Assembly (NCBI GenBank): GCA_050011195.1
Contig: JBEKJO010000007.1
Span: 1 to 64,000 of the forward strand
Origin: PALSA-1440 sp050011195
GTDB lineage: Bacteria; Verrucomicrobiota; Verrucomicrobiia; Limisphaerales; UBA8199
Direction: 5' to 3'
Length of the DNA: 64,000 nt
Each line of letters opens with the position of its first letter. The first letter of the stretch is position 1. This document shows positions 1 through 7,959 of this stretch, piece after piece. The position numbers and the translations under genes were made by a program. The notes beneath the pieces were generated by a model, which was not told the DNA's origin, made no database searches, and saw only the letters and a list, made by a program, of their open reading frames with translations.

Positions 1-783
1 AAACCGGAGCAGCTTGGCCTGGAGCGGCCGGCTCATGTCCGCGATCTCGTCCAGGAAAATCGTGCCGCCGTCGGCTTCTTCCACCCGGCCGGGCTTCTGT
101 TTCAAAGCCCCGGTGAACGCGCCCTTCTCGTGTCCAAACAATTCGCTCTCCAGGAGAGTTTCGGGAATGGCGGCGCAGTTAATGCGCACGTAGCTCGCCT
201 GGGAGCGCTGGCTCAAGCTGTGCAGCGCGCCGGCCACTAACTCCTTGCCCGTGCCGCTCTCGCCGAGCACCAGCACGCGAGCGTCGGTGGGCGCGACGGT
301 TTGAATCAATTGGCGCAGTTCGCGCATTTTGGGGCATTCGCCCACAATTTGGTCCAGCCCCCAGGTTTCGGCCGCGCGGGCGCGCAGGCGGGCGTTATCC
401 TGCAGCAGGCGATAGCGTTCCGCGCAACGCGCCACGGCGTGCAGCAATTCTTCGGGCGCAAAGGGCTTGGGCAGGTAATCGATTGCCCCGGCCTGGATGG
501 CTTCGACCGCCAGCTTCGGCGTGGCGTAGGCGGTGATCATCAGCACCGGCAGGTCCGGCCATTGTACGCGCGCCTTGGCCAGGAACTCGTAGCCACTCAT
601 CCCGCCGAGCCGCGCATCGGTGATGATCATAAAAAACTCTTCGCGCTCCAACAGGCTGAGGGCTTCCTCGGCGGATTCGACCGCCCGCACGGAGTAATTC
701 TCGTCTGCCAGCACCGTTTTGAGTGACAGGCGCATGTTCTTCTCGTCGTCCACCACAAGCACTGGGGGCAGCCGGACGTTCAT
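1..783 (-). CDS. Sigma-54-dependent response regulator, NtrC family (C-terminus beyond window edge)
   Basis: Two-component regulator that should activate sigma-54 promoters after phosphorylation by the histidine kinase encoded just upstream. 261 codons are visible. Residues about 6-120 form a receiver domain with the acidic pair VVDDE, the phospho-acceptor Asp at about 56 (IITDAR), the conserved Thr/Ala (MITAYA) and Lys (LPKPF). An AAA+ domain starts at about 145 with Walker A (GESGTGKE), the sigma-54 contact loop GAFTGA and Walker B (GGTIFLDEIA). The rest of the AAA+ domain and the expected Fis-type HTH lie outside the window. I chose the ATG at 783 because GAGG sits 7-8 nt upstream and the receiver fold begins immediately; an in-frame ATG at 867 would add 28 residues. 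The gene is about 106 bp downstream of the kinase and probably in its operon. The family assignment is certain; the target genes are unknown. Confidence 0.93.
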   Translation of the reverse strand, partial: MNVRLPPVLVVDDEKNMRLSLKTVLADENYSVRAVESAEEALSLLEREEFFMIITDARLGGMSGYEFLAKARVQWPDLPVLMITAYATPKLAVEAIQAGAIDYLPKPFAPEELLHAVARCAERYRLLQDNARLRARAAETWGLDQIVGECPKMRELRQLIQTVAPTDARVLVLGESGTGKELVAGALHSLSQRSQASYVRINCAAIPETLLESELFGHEKGAFTGALKQKPGRVEEADGGTIFLDEIADMSRPLQAKLLRF

Positions 784-889
784 GGGGACAACCTCGAGCT
801 GGGCGAGGCAGGCGTCACTCCAGCGTTTGCCGGAAGCCACGGGCGCGGGCTCCCGCACTTCGACCATCCATTCTTATTTTCAGGCGTTT

Positions 890-2467
890 TCAATTCTGCT
901 TGGCCAGCTTAATTAAGGCTCTGGCGGGGAATACTAGAATAAACCGCGCTCCCTTTCCAAGGGCAGATTCCACCCGCACGGCGCCGCCGTAAAGTTCGAC
1001 GTTGTGCTTGACCGTAGCCAAGCCCAATCCCGTGCCCTTTTCTTTGGTCGTATAGTAAGCCTCGAAAATCTTCTCCTGTTTGTCTGGCGGAATGCCCGGC
1101 CCATCGTCGCGAATAGTCACTTCAATGGAGTAGTCGGCATGGCATTGCGCGCTGATGAAGATGTTGCCGCCCCCGTCCCCGAGGGCTTCGCGCGCGTTCT
1201 GCAGCAGGTTCACGAAAGTGTCCAACAGATGCCGGCGCTGCATGAACATGGGTGGGAATTCACCCTCACAATCACGGTGGATGCGGACCGGGTAACCCGC
1301 CGCGGGTGGAAATACCTGGGCGACGGCCAAATCGAGTTCTTCAATCAGGTTCAGTCTTTCCACGTGGCCCTCGCTCAACTGCGCATAGCCCATGATTTGG
1401 GTGATGATCCGGTCCGAGTGCTCGACCTCCTCCTGAATAATGCGGATTTGTTCGGAAGAGACCGCCTTGCCTTGTTTGAGCGCGCGTTGCAGCGAGAACG
1501 CCGCGTTGTTGATAATAGCCAGAGGGTTCTTGATCTGATGCGTGAACTCGGCTGCGACACGCCCCGCGGAGCGCAACTGGCCTTCGCGCATCGCAAACTC
1601 GCGCGCTTCTTCCACCGCCCGCCGCTGCCGTTCCAGCAACACCTGCACCCCGTAGCAGCAGACCGTCATCAACAATAGCAGCACCAGGCGCAGCGTCAGC
1701 GTCTGGGCGAGATTGTCCGGCGGTTCGTAGGGCCCCAAATTCTCCCGGAAGTATTGATCCGGATTGTCCGCCGGGGGAATGGCGATGCGCGGACGCGACT
1801 CTGGAGCAGCAGCCTGGCCAGGGGCTGCGCGCGCGTGGCGGGGTGGCGCCTGGTTGGCGGCATTAAACCGGGCTTCGTCCAGCAGGGTCCTGACCACGTA
1901 GATGTTAATCACCCCGGCCATCACGTAGCAGGCGGTCAGCGTCAAATTGAGCAGGATTTGCGACGTCGCCCGTGGCACGCTCACCGCGCCGCGCACGATC
2001 AACCCCAGAAAGAGCCAGTAGAGGATGCTGTCGTAACCCCCGGTCAGCGCGACCAGCGCCGACAGGAAGATGCCATCCACCAGACTTATGGCGAAAACGG
2101 CCCATTGCACCAACGGCAGAGGCACCCGGCGCATCGCCAAGAGCAGGCCGGCCACGACCGCATTAATCGCGATGTAAATCCACAATAGGTACTGGGTGGC
2201 TTCCACGGCGATTTCCAGGGCGCCCAATTCCTTGTTCACAATCCAGGCCCGCTTGAAATAAAATGAATAAAGGAGCATGGCGATCGCGGCTGCCTTGATC
2301 GGCAGGATGATGTCCCGCTCCAGCGCGGTAATGCGGTCCACCAGTTGCGCCGCCGCGGGCGCCGGGATTTTTAACAACTCGACGGCCCGCCCCGGGAACC
2401 GTAGAAGAGCCTTGGCCAGGTCCCCGACGCTATAATGCCTAAGTCTTTGCCACAGACCGAAGTTCAT
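890..2467 (-). CDS. Membrane-bound sensor histidine kinase
   Basis: Sensor kinase, cognate partner of the NtrC-type regulator that follows it. The N-terminal half carries about six hydrophobic segments (for example KAAAIAMLLYSFYF, YLLWIYIAINAVVAGLLL, LVLLLLMTVCCYGVQVLL) with a Pro/Ala-rich loop before the last one, and no recognisable periplasmic sensor domain. The cytoplasmic half has the H-box (FTHQIKNPLAII), N-box (LLQNAREAL), G1 (DDGPGIP), F-box (EKIFEAYYTTK) and G2 (GTGLGLA), so all catalytic boxes are intact. The open frame extends upstream to a TTG at 2548. The ATG at 2467 is preferred because it opens directly on a conserved-looking stretch, but no clear Shine-Dalgarno supports either. 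The stimulus is unknown. Confidence 0.9.
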   Translation of the reverse strand: MNFGLWQRLRHYSVGDLAKALLRFPGRAVELLKIPAPAAAQLVDRITALERDIILPIKAAAIAMLLYSFYFKRAWIVNKELGALEIAVEATQYLLWIYIAINAVVAGLLLAMRRVPLPLVQWAVFAISLVDGIFLSALVALTGGYDSILYWLFLGLIVRGAVSVPRATSQILLNLTLTACYVMAGVINIYVVRTLLDEARFNAANQAPPRHARAAPGQAAAPESRPRIAIPPADNPDQYFRENLGPYEPPDNLAQTLTLRLVLLLLMTVCCYGVQVLLERQRRAVEEAREFAMREGQLRSAGRVAAEFTHQIKNPLAIINNAAFSLQRALKQGKAVSSEQIRIIQEEVEHSDRIITQIMGYAQLSEGHVERLNLIEELDLAVAQVFPPAAGYPVRIHRDCEGEFPPMFMQRRHLLDTFVNLLQNAREALGDGGGNIFISAQCHADYSIEVTIRDDGPGIPPDKQEKIFEAYYTTKEKGTGLGLATVKHNVELYGGAVRVESALGKGARFILVFPARALIKLAKQN

Positions 2468-2554
2468 AAACAACACCGCAGCGGGGAGCGGCCAGATTGC
2501 CGGCGCCCACGGCTCCGGCAAACCGCGCCCAGGAGCGAATCGGCCCAATCGGCC

Positions 2555-3124
2555 TCATCGGTTTCCCGTCCCGCGCCGCCGCAGCAGCTTCAGCGCGCGT
2601 TGGGCGACTTTCTCCACCGGCCATAACCGGCCCAAGCCCTCGTAACCGCAGGCGAGCAGACCTTCCTCCGGGCCGATGAATTCCGCGCCGCGCGACCGGA
2701 GTGTGGCCACATTCTGCTGCGTAGCCGGATGCAGCCACATCTTTCCGTTCATGGCGGGGGCGACCAGGATTTTGGCCCGGGGGTTAAGCGCCAGCGCCAC
2801 GCAACTCAATGCGTCGTTGGCCAGGCCCAGTGCCAGCTTGGCAATGGTGTTCGCCGTCGCCGGCGCGATGAGCAGCAAATCCGCCTCGTCCGCCAGGTTG
2901 ATGTGCGTCGGCTGCCAGCCTTCCTCTTCGTCGTACAAATCCGTTACCACCGGATGACGCGACAAGGTCTTGAAGGGCAGCGCGGTTATGAACCGCAGCG
3001 CGTCAGCGGTCATCACGACCCGCACGTCGCAACCCTGTTTGGTGAGCAGGCTCGTCAAGTCGGCGGCCTTGTGAGCCGCAATCGAGCCGGTCACGCCCAA
3101 CACTATGTTCTTGCCAGGGCTCAT
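2555..3124 (-). CDS. coaC: Phosphopantothenoylcysteine decarboxylase (stand-alone CoaC flavoprotein)
   Basis: FMN-dependent decarboxylation of 4'-phosphopantothenoylcysteine to 4'-phosphopantetheine in coenzyme A synthesis. 189 residues: the flavoprotein fold opens with GVTGSIAAHKAADL, followed by the FMN-site segment HINLADEADLLLIAPATAN, the catalytic-type His of HINL, the substrate-binding PAMNGKMW motif and the Cys-containing loop ACGYEGLGR (usually ACGExGxGR). In most bacteria this domain is fused to CoaB as Dfp; here the protein stops after CoaC, so the CoaB ligase must be encoded elsewhere. It sits 80 bp downstream of gmk, the slot often occupied by rpoZ and coaBC, which supports the assignment. 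Confidence 0.88.
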   Translation of the reverse strand: MSPGKNIVLGVTGSIAAHKAADLTSLLTKQGCDVRVVMTADALRFITALPFKTLSRHPVVTDLYDEEEGWQPTHINLADEADLLLIAPATANTIAKLALGLANDALSCVALALNPRAKILVAPAMNGKMWLHPATQQNVATLRSRGAEFIGPEEGLLACGYEGLGRLWPVEKVAQRALKLLRRRGTGNR

Positions 3125-3205
3125 GTTCAGTCATTGAAGCGTCGAAGGGCCGTCCCGGCTGCGCCTGGCGGTTTCACCGTTGCATGCTTCCATATCTCAC
3201 CCACA

Positions 3206-3871
3206 TCAAAACTCAGGGGCTTGCACCCGCAGCGACCGCATCTTCTCTGTTTCCACGATGGCCAGCATCCGCCGCAAGTCTTCGTTGATGCTGCTGCTGA
3301 GCAGCAGATAGTCAAACCGCTTCCACTGGGCGATTTCTTGCCGGGCGGCGCCCAGCCGTTTTTGTATGACCGCCTCCGAATCCGTGCCGCGCTTGCGCAG
3401 CCGCTCTTCCACGATCTCCATCGAGGGCGGCGTCAGGAAAACCGAGACCAGCGCCCGTTTCAATTCCGCGTCTTCCTGCGCCTTCTCGCGGATCGTCGCC
3501 GCGCCCTGCACATCGACGTTGAGCAAAACGTCTTTGCCCTGCCGCAGTTTGCCCAGCACCTCCGCCTTCAGGACGCCGTAACTGTTGCCGAACACCGTCG
3601 CGTGCTCAAGAAAATTGCCCGCTTGCACCCGTTTGAGGAAGGAAGCGGCGTCCAGGAAGTAGTAATCCACTCCGTCGCGCTCCCCTTCGCGCGGCGGGCG
3701 CGTGGTGCACGTGACGGCGCGCGTCATCTGGGGCCGCGCCGCGAGCAACTGCTTGCAGAGCGTGGTCTTGCCCCCGCCCGAAGGCGCTGAAATCAAGACC
3801 AGCAGCGGGCTGGGCGGCGGCCCCGCTTTGGTTTGGCTCTCCATTATCGGTTCTTGGATTTCGACGTTCAT
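3206..3871 (-). CDS. gmk: Guanylate kinase
   Basis: Phosphorylates GMP to GDP with ATP. About 221 residues, normal length plus a short N-terminal tail. P-loop SAPSGGGKTTL lies near residue 30, followed by the GMP-binding segment (TTRPPREGERDGVDYYFL), the FLEHATVFGNSYG motif and LNVDVQGA, ending in the lid region (RLRKRGTDSE). The ATG at 3871 overlaps the yicC stop by one base (TGATG), which suggests translational coupling; a GTG immediately before it is also in frame. The yicC-gmk pair is a conserved neighbourhood in many bacteria. Confidence 0.95.
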   Translation of the reverse strand: MNVEIQEPIMESQTKAGPPPSPLLVLISAPSGGGKTTLCKQLLAARPQMTRAVTCTTRPPREGERDGVDYYFLDAASFLKRVQAGNFLEHATVFGNSYGVLKAEVLGKLRQGKDVLLNVDVQGAATIREKAQEDAELKRALVSVFLTPPSMEIVEERLRKRGTDSEAVIQKRLGAARQEIAQWKRFDYLLLSSSINEDLRRMLAIVETEKMRSLRVQAPEF

Positions 3872-4752
3872 CACTCCACATTCTGTGCCTGTTCGCGGAA
3901 CTTTTCCAACTCTGCCTTGAGCGTCACCACCTCGCGCGAGATCAAGCTGTCGTTGGCTTTGGAGCCAATCGTGTTGATCTCCCGGTTCATTTCCTGCGCC
4001 AGAAAATCCAGCATCCGCCCCACCGGCTCTTTCGATTTGAGCCCATCCCCGAATTGCTGGAAATGGCTTTGCAGCCGCGTCAGCTCCTCCGAGATGTCGG
4101 AGCGGTCGGCGAAATAGACCACTTCCTTCAGCAAGCGTTCGTCCTCCGCGCCAGGCGCTTCCAGATGGGCGCTCTGGATGCGTTCAATGAGTTGCTGGCG
4201 ATACCGTTCCGCGACGGTGGGCGCCTGCTTCTGGATTCGGGCCGCCGATTTTTGCATTACCGCAATCCGCTTCGCCAGGTCCTGTGCCAGGTGCGCCCCT
4301 TCCCGTTCCCGCATCTTCACCATCCGGGACAAGGCCTTCTTCAGCGCCTTTTCCACGGCCGGCCAGAGATCTTCTTCCACCGCCAGCTCTTCGTCGGTTT
4401 GGAGCACTCCCGGCGCGCGGGCCAGTTGATCCAGCGTCACCGGTCCCGGCAGCTTGAGCTGCTTCGCGAGGCGATTCAACTCCCGCGCATAGGCCTTCGC
4501 CAGCGGAACATTCAAATGCATCCGCGCCGAGGCGTTGCCGGCCCCGGCGTGCAGTGACACCCGCACCGTCAGGCGGCCACGCGCAATGTGGCGATTGATC
4601 AGGTCGCGAACCTGCGCCTCGAGCAGCTCCATCTCGCGGGGCAGGTTGACGGAAATCTCGGTCTGCTTGCGGTTCACCGAGCTGAGCTCCACGGTGATCT
4701 TGAAGCCGTCCTTCGAGCAATCCCCGCGCCCATAACCCGTCATTGATTTCAT
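3871..4752 (-). CDS. yicC: YicC family endoribonuclease
   Basis: YicC-type protein, a family shown in E. coli to act as an endoribonuclease on RNA. The start at 4752 gives the family-typical opening MKSMTGYGRG; the open frame runs 21 codons further upstream without resemblance to the family. The N-terminal YicC_N region includes VELSSVNRKQTEISVNLP. The C-terminal DUF1732 part includes RLLKEVVYFADRSDISEEL and ends with EMNREINTIGSKAND, the signature of the family. Length 293 residues is typical. The gene precedes and overlaps gmk. Confidence 0.93.
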   Translation of the reverse strand: MKSMTGYGRGDCSKDGFKITVELSSVNRKQTEISVNLPREMELLEAQVRDLINRHIARGRLTVRVSLHAGAGNASARMHLNVPLAKAYARELNRLAKQLKLPGPVTLDQLARAPGVLQTDEELAVEEDLWPAVEKALKKALSRMVKMREREGAHLAQDLAKRIAVMQKSAARIQKQAPTVAERYRQQLIERIQSAHLEAPGAEDERLLKEVVYFADRSDISEELTRLQSHFQQFGDGLKSKEPVGRMLDFLAQEMNREINTIGSKANDSLISREVVTLKAELEKFREQAQNVE

Positions 4753-4857
4753 CAAGAGCCAGTATGCGAAATCCGGGGCGGTCAGGCGAACAAAATCTGC
4801 ACCGCCGCCGCACAAACCCGTTGAAGCGCTTATAGCGGCTTGCTATCTTCCGGGCGC

Positions 4858-5799
4858 GTGCAGATCAAATTCGGCATCATCCTGCCCGAGGTCATCGCGC
4901 TGGCGCTCCTGACCGGGGGTTGTTCCGCTGATAATTCCCCACGCGCCCGCAGTGTTTCCGGCACCATTGAAACCGATGAGGCGCGCCCCGCCTCGCGTTA
5001 CGGCGGACGAGTGGAGAAAATCCTCGCGGCGGAGGGAGACCCCTTGAAACCCGGCCAGGCCCTGGTCGAGCTGGACGCCGCCGAACTGCGCGCCAAACGC
5101 GATCAGGCCGCCGCCCAACTCGCCGAACTCGAAGCCGGCCCGCGTCAGCAGGAGATCGACGCCGCTAAACACGATTGGGAAGCGCTGGTCGCCGAGGCGG
5201 ACCAGGCGCGCGTGGACGCGAAGCGCGCCGACGAGCTGTTCGCCCAGAAAACCATTTCCGACACCGAGCATGACCAGGCGGCAACCCGTGCGCGCACTTT
5301 AGATAAGAACGTGGCCGCGGCCAAGAGCCGTTACGACTTGCTGCTGGCGGGCACGCGGGCCGAGCGCCTCGCCCAAGCCCGCGCGCAACTGGCGGAAATG
5401 GACGCCCAACTGCGTGAAATGAAAATTGCGGCGCCCTCGGATGGCGTGCTCGAGGTCTTGAGCGTGAAGGTCGGCGATGTGCTGGCGCCCAACCAGGCGG
5501 TCGCCACCTTGCTTCTGACCAACCACCTTTGGGTGCGTGTCTATGTTCCCGAGCCGTGGCTGGGCCATATCCAGCTCGGCGAACAGGTAGCGGTGCGCGT
5601 TGATTCGGACCCCGGCAAAGACTTCTCCGGCGTGGTCGAACAGATTGCCCGCGCCGCCGAGTTCACCCCGCGCAACGTGCAGACGGTGGGGGAGCGCATC
5701 AAACAGGTCTTTGGCATCAAAGTGCGGCTGGACCCTCGCGAGGGCAAACTCCGCGCCGGCATGGCCGCGGATGTGACATTTCCGAACGCAGGGAAGTAA
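4858..5799 (+). CDS. HlyD-family membrane fusion lipoprotein of an ABC exporter
   Basis: Periplasmic adaptor linking an inner-membrane ABC transporter to the outer membrane. The N-terminus is a lipoprotein signal with lipobox LLTGGC. Then come a biotinyl-lipoyl-like half (SRYGGRVEKILAAEGDPLKPGQ), a long Ala/Glu-rich coiled-coil hairpin (about residues 65-180) and the second lipoyl half plus beta-barrel (IAAPSDGVLEVLSVKVGD). The start is uncertain: GTG at 4858 gives a compact signal peptide, TTG at 4840 adds six residues, and neither has a strong ribosome site. It is followed 15 bp later by the ATPase, so it is the first gene of a three-gene export operon resembling YhiI-RbbA-YhhJ or YbhGFS systems. 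The substrate is unknown; drugs or lipophilic compounds are plausible. Confidence 0.88.
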   Translation: MQIKFGIILPEVIALALLTGGCSADNSPRARSVSGTIETDEARPASRYGGRVEKILAAEGDPLKPGQALVELDAAELRAKRDQAAAQLAELEAGPRQQEIDAAKHDWEALVAEADQARVDAKRADELFAQKTISDTEHDQAATRARTLDKNVAAAKSRYDLLLAGTRAERLAQARAQLAEMDAQLREMKIAAPSDGVLEVLSVKVGDVLAPNQAVATLLLTNHLWVRVYVPEPWLGHIQLGEQVAVRVDSDPGKDFSGVVEQIARAAEFTPRNVQTVGERIKQVFGIKVRLDPREGKLRAGMAADVTFPNAGK

Positions 5800-5814
5800 A
5801 CGAAGACCGAGGCC

Positions 5815-6768
5815 GTGCCTGTTGATGCGATGATCGAGTGCGAAGGGCTGACCAAACGGTTCGGCCACTTCACGGCCGTTGACCATGTCAGTTTTAAGGT
5901 CGCCAAAGGCTCCATCTTCGGCTTCCTCGGCCCAAACGGCTCCGGCAAATCCACGGTGATTCGGCTGCTGTGCGGCCTGCTCGAACCGAGCGACGGCCAG
6001 GCGCGCATCGCCGGCCTGGAGGTGGCGCGCGAGTTGGAGCAAATCAAGGGCCTCATTGGCTACATGTCGCAGAAGTTCTCGCTCTACGACGAACTGACGG
6101 CGCACGAGAACCTCAGCTTCTATGGCCGGCTTTACGGCCTGCGCGGCGCGGCGCTCAAGCAACGCTACGACCAACTGGTGGCCCTCACCCACATCGAGCC
6201 GTATCTGGAGCGGCGGGCTGGGTTGCTCTCCGGCGGCTGGCGGCAGCGCTTGGCTATGGCCTGCTCGCTCATGCACCACCCGACGGTGTTGTTCCTCGAC
6301 GAACCGACGGCGGGGATTGACCCGGTAGCGCGGCGGGAGCTCTGGGATTTGCTGTTCGAGTTTTCCAGCGCCGGCATGACGCTCTTCGTGACCACGCATT
6401 ACATGGACGAAGCGGAGCGTTGCTCGCACGTCGGCTACATCCACACGTCCAAACTGGTGGTGTGCGGCGAACCGGACGAGTTGAAGCAATTGCCGTTGGT
6501 GAATCCGAACGACTCCCGGCGGATTGACGTGACTTGCGACCACGTCACGGTGGGCCTGCAGGCGCTCCGGCGGTTGCCCGGCGTGCGGGCGGCAACGGTT
6601 TTCGGGCAATCCATGCACTTGCTGGTGGATAAGGCCCTGGCGGAGGAAGTCATCCGCGCGGAACTGGCGAAGGCGGGCATCCCGCGCGCGGATGTCCGGC
6701 CCATGGCGGCGTCGCTGGAGGACGTCTTTGTGGCGTTGACGGCGGGGCGGAACGGGGGGGCGAAATGA
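5815..6768 (+). CDS. ABC transporter ATP-binding protein
   Basis: ATPase subunit of the exporter. Walker A GPNGSGKSTVIRLL, Q-loop (YMSQKFSLYDELT), signature LSGGWRQRLAMA (W in place of the usual Q), Walker B VLFLDEPTAGIDP and the H-loop (VTTHYMDEAERC) are all present. A C-terminal extension of about 90 residues resembles the accessory region of DrrA/CcmA-type ATPases ending in SLEDVFVALT. The GTG start at 5815 is only 15 bp after the adaptor gene; ATG at 5830 is an alternative and no ideally placed Shine-Dalgarno separates them. The stop overlaps the permease start (ATGA). Confidence 0.93.
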   Translation: MPVDAMIECEGLTKRFGHFTAVDHVSFKVAKGSIFGFLGPNGSGKSTVIRLLCGLLEPSDGQARIAGLEVARELEQIKGLIGYMSQKFSLYDELTAHENLSFYGRLYGLRGAALKQRYDQLVALTHIEPYLERRAGLLSGGWRQRLAMACSLMHHPTVLFLDEPTAGIDPVARRELWDLLFEFSSAGMTLFVTTHYMDEAERCSHVGYIHTSKLVVCGEPDELKQLPLVNPNDSRRIDVTCDHVTVGLQALRRLPGVRAATVFGQSMHLLVDKALAEEVIRAELAKAGIPRADVRPMAASLEDVFVALTAGRNGGAK

Positions 6769-7886
6769 AGGTTCCCTTCCGCGGCTTCAGCGCGATTCTG
6801 TACAAGGAGTTTCTGGTCGTGTTCCGCGACCCGCTGACGCTGTTTTTCATGTTCGTTCCGCCGCTCATCCAGTTGGTCGCTTTTGGGTACGCCCTGGACA
6901 CCGACGTGAAGCACATAGCAACGCTGGTGTTCGATGAAGATCGCACTCGGGAGAGCCGCGAGTTGATCGACCAGTTCGTGAACACGCAGACCTTCCGCGT
7001 GGTCGGCGAAGTGCGCAGCATCGCGGAACTGGCCGACGCGATCCGGCGCGGCCAGGCCTACGTGGGCCTGCAAATCCCGCCCGGTTTTGCGCGCGACCTG
7101 CAAGCTGGCCGCACCGCGCGCATCCAGGTGCTGATTGACGGCTCGAATTCGAGCATTGCTTCCTCCTCGCTGAACACGGCGCTCAATGTCGGGTTCCGCC
7201 AGGCGATGCTGCAATTGGCTGCCCGGACCGGCGGGCGCGAGCTGCCGGTCGAAGTGCGCCCGCAGATTCTCTATAACCCGGAGATGCGCAGCCCGAACTT
7301 CTTTGTCCCGGGCGTCATTGGCCTCGTCCTGCAAATCGCCACGATGTTTGCCGCCGCCATGTCGCTGGTGCGCGAGCGTGAACGCGGCACCCTGGAGCAG
7401 TTGATGGTCAGCCCGCTGTCGCGCTGGGGGCTGATGCTGGGCAAGCTCACGCCGTATCTGTGCATCTCGATGCTGATGGCGGTCGGCTTGATCGGCATCA
7501 TGCAGTGGGTGTTCAACGTGCCGATTGCCGGCGACTTCAGCGCCCTGTTGGTCGCGACGTTGCTATACGTCTTCGCGCTGCTGAGCCTGGGGCTGCTCAT
7601 CTCGACGCGCGCGCAGAACCAAATCCAGGCGCTGCAGATGTGCATGATCTTCATCCTGCCGTCGGTGTTCTTCTCCGGCTTCATCTTTCCGCGCGAGACG
7701 ATGCCGTGGATTTTCTACGCCCTCGGCGCCGTGCTGCCGGCGACCTACTACATCGAGCTGCAGCGCGCCATCGTGCTGCGCGGCGCGAGCCTGGGGGACT
7801 TTTGGCTCAACATCGTCGTCCTCGCCGGGATGGGTTTGGCGCTGTTCAGCCTGTGCGCGCTGCAATTCAAACGAAGAATTGCCTGA
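6765..7886 (+). CDS. ABC-2 type transporter permease
   Basis: Membrane subunit of the exporter, 373 residues. One membrane segment near the N-terminus (TLFFMFVPPLIQLVAFGYAL) is followed by a large extracytoplasmic domain (about residues 45-180). Five hydrophobic segments follow in the C-terminal half, with the ABC-2 family motif RERERGTLEQLMVSPLSRW after the second segment and FSGFIFPRETMP near the fifth. This is the YhhJ/YbhR architecture. Its ATG overlaps the ATPase stop as ATGA, a coupled operon arrangement. No outer-membrane channel gene follows, so a shared TolC-like partner would be needed. Confidence 0.92.
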   Translation: MKVPFRGFSAILYKEFLVVFRDPLTLFFMFVPPLIQLVAFGYALDTDVKHIATLVFDEDRTRESRELIDQFVNTQTFRVVGEVRSIAELADAIRRGQAYVGLQIPPGFARDLQAGRTARIQVLIDGSNSSIASSSLNTALNVGFRQAMLQLAARTGGRELPVEVRPQILYNPEMRSPNFFVPGVIGLVLQIATMFAAAMSLVRERERGTLEQLMVSPLSRWGLMLGKLTPYLCISMLMAVGLIGIMQWVFNVPIAGDFSALLVATLLYVFALLSLGLLISTRAQNQIQALQMCMIFILPSVFFSGFIFPRETMPWIFYALGAVLPATYYIELQRAIVLRGASLGDFWLNIVVLAGMGLALFSLCALQFKRRIA

Positions 7887-7959
7887 GACCGAAGGGAAAT
7901 TTGCTCTGGCTTTGCACGAATCGGCCCGGGTATGGTGTCTATGGAAGTAAAGACTGCGT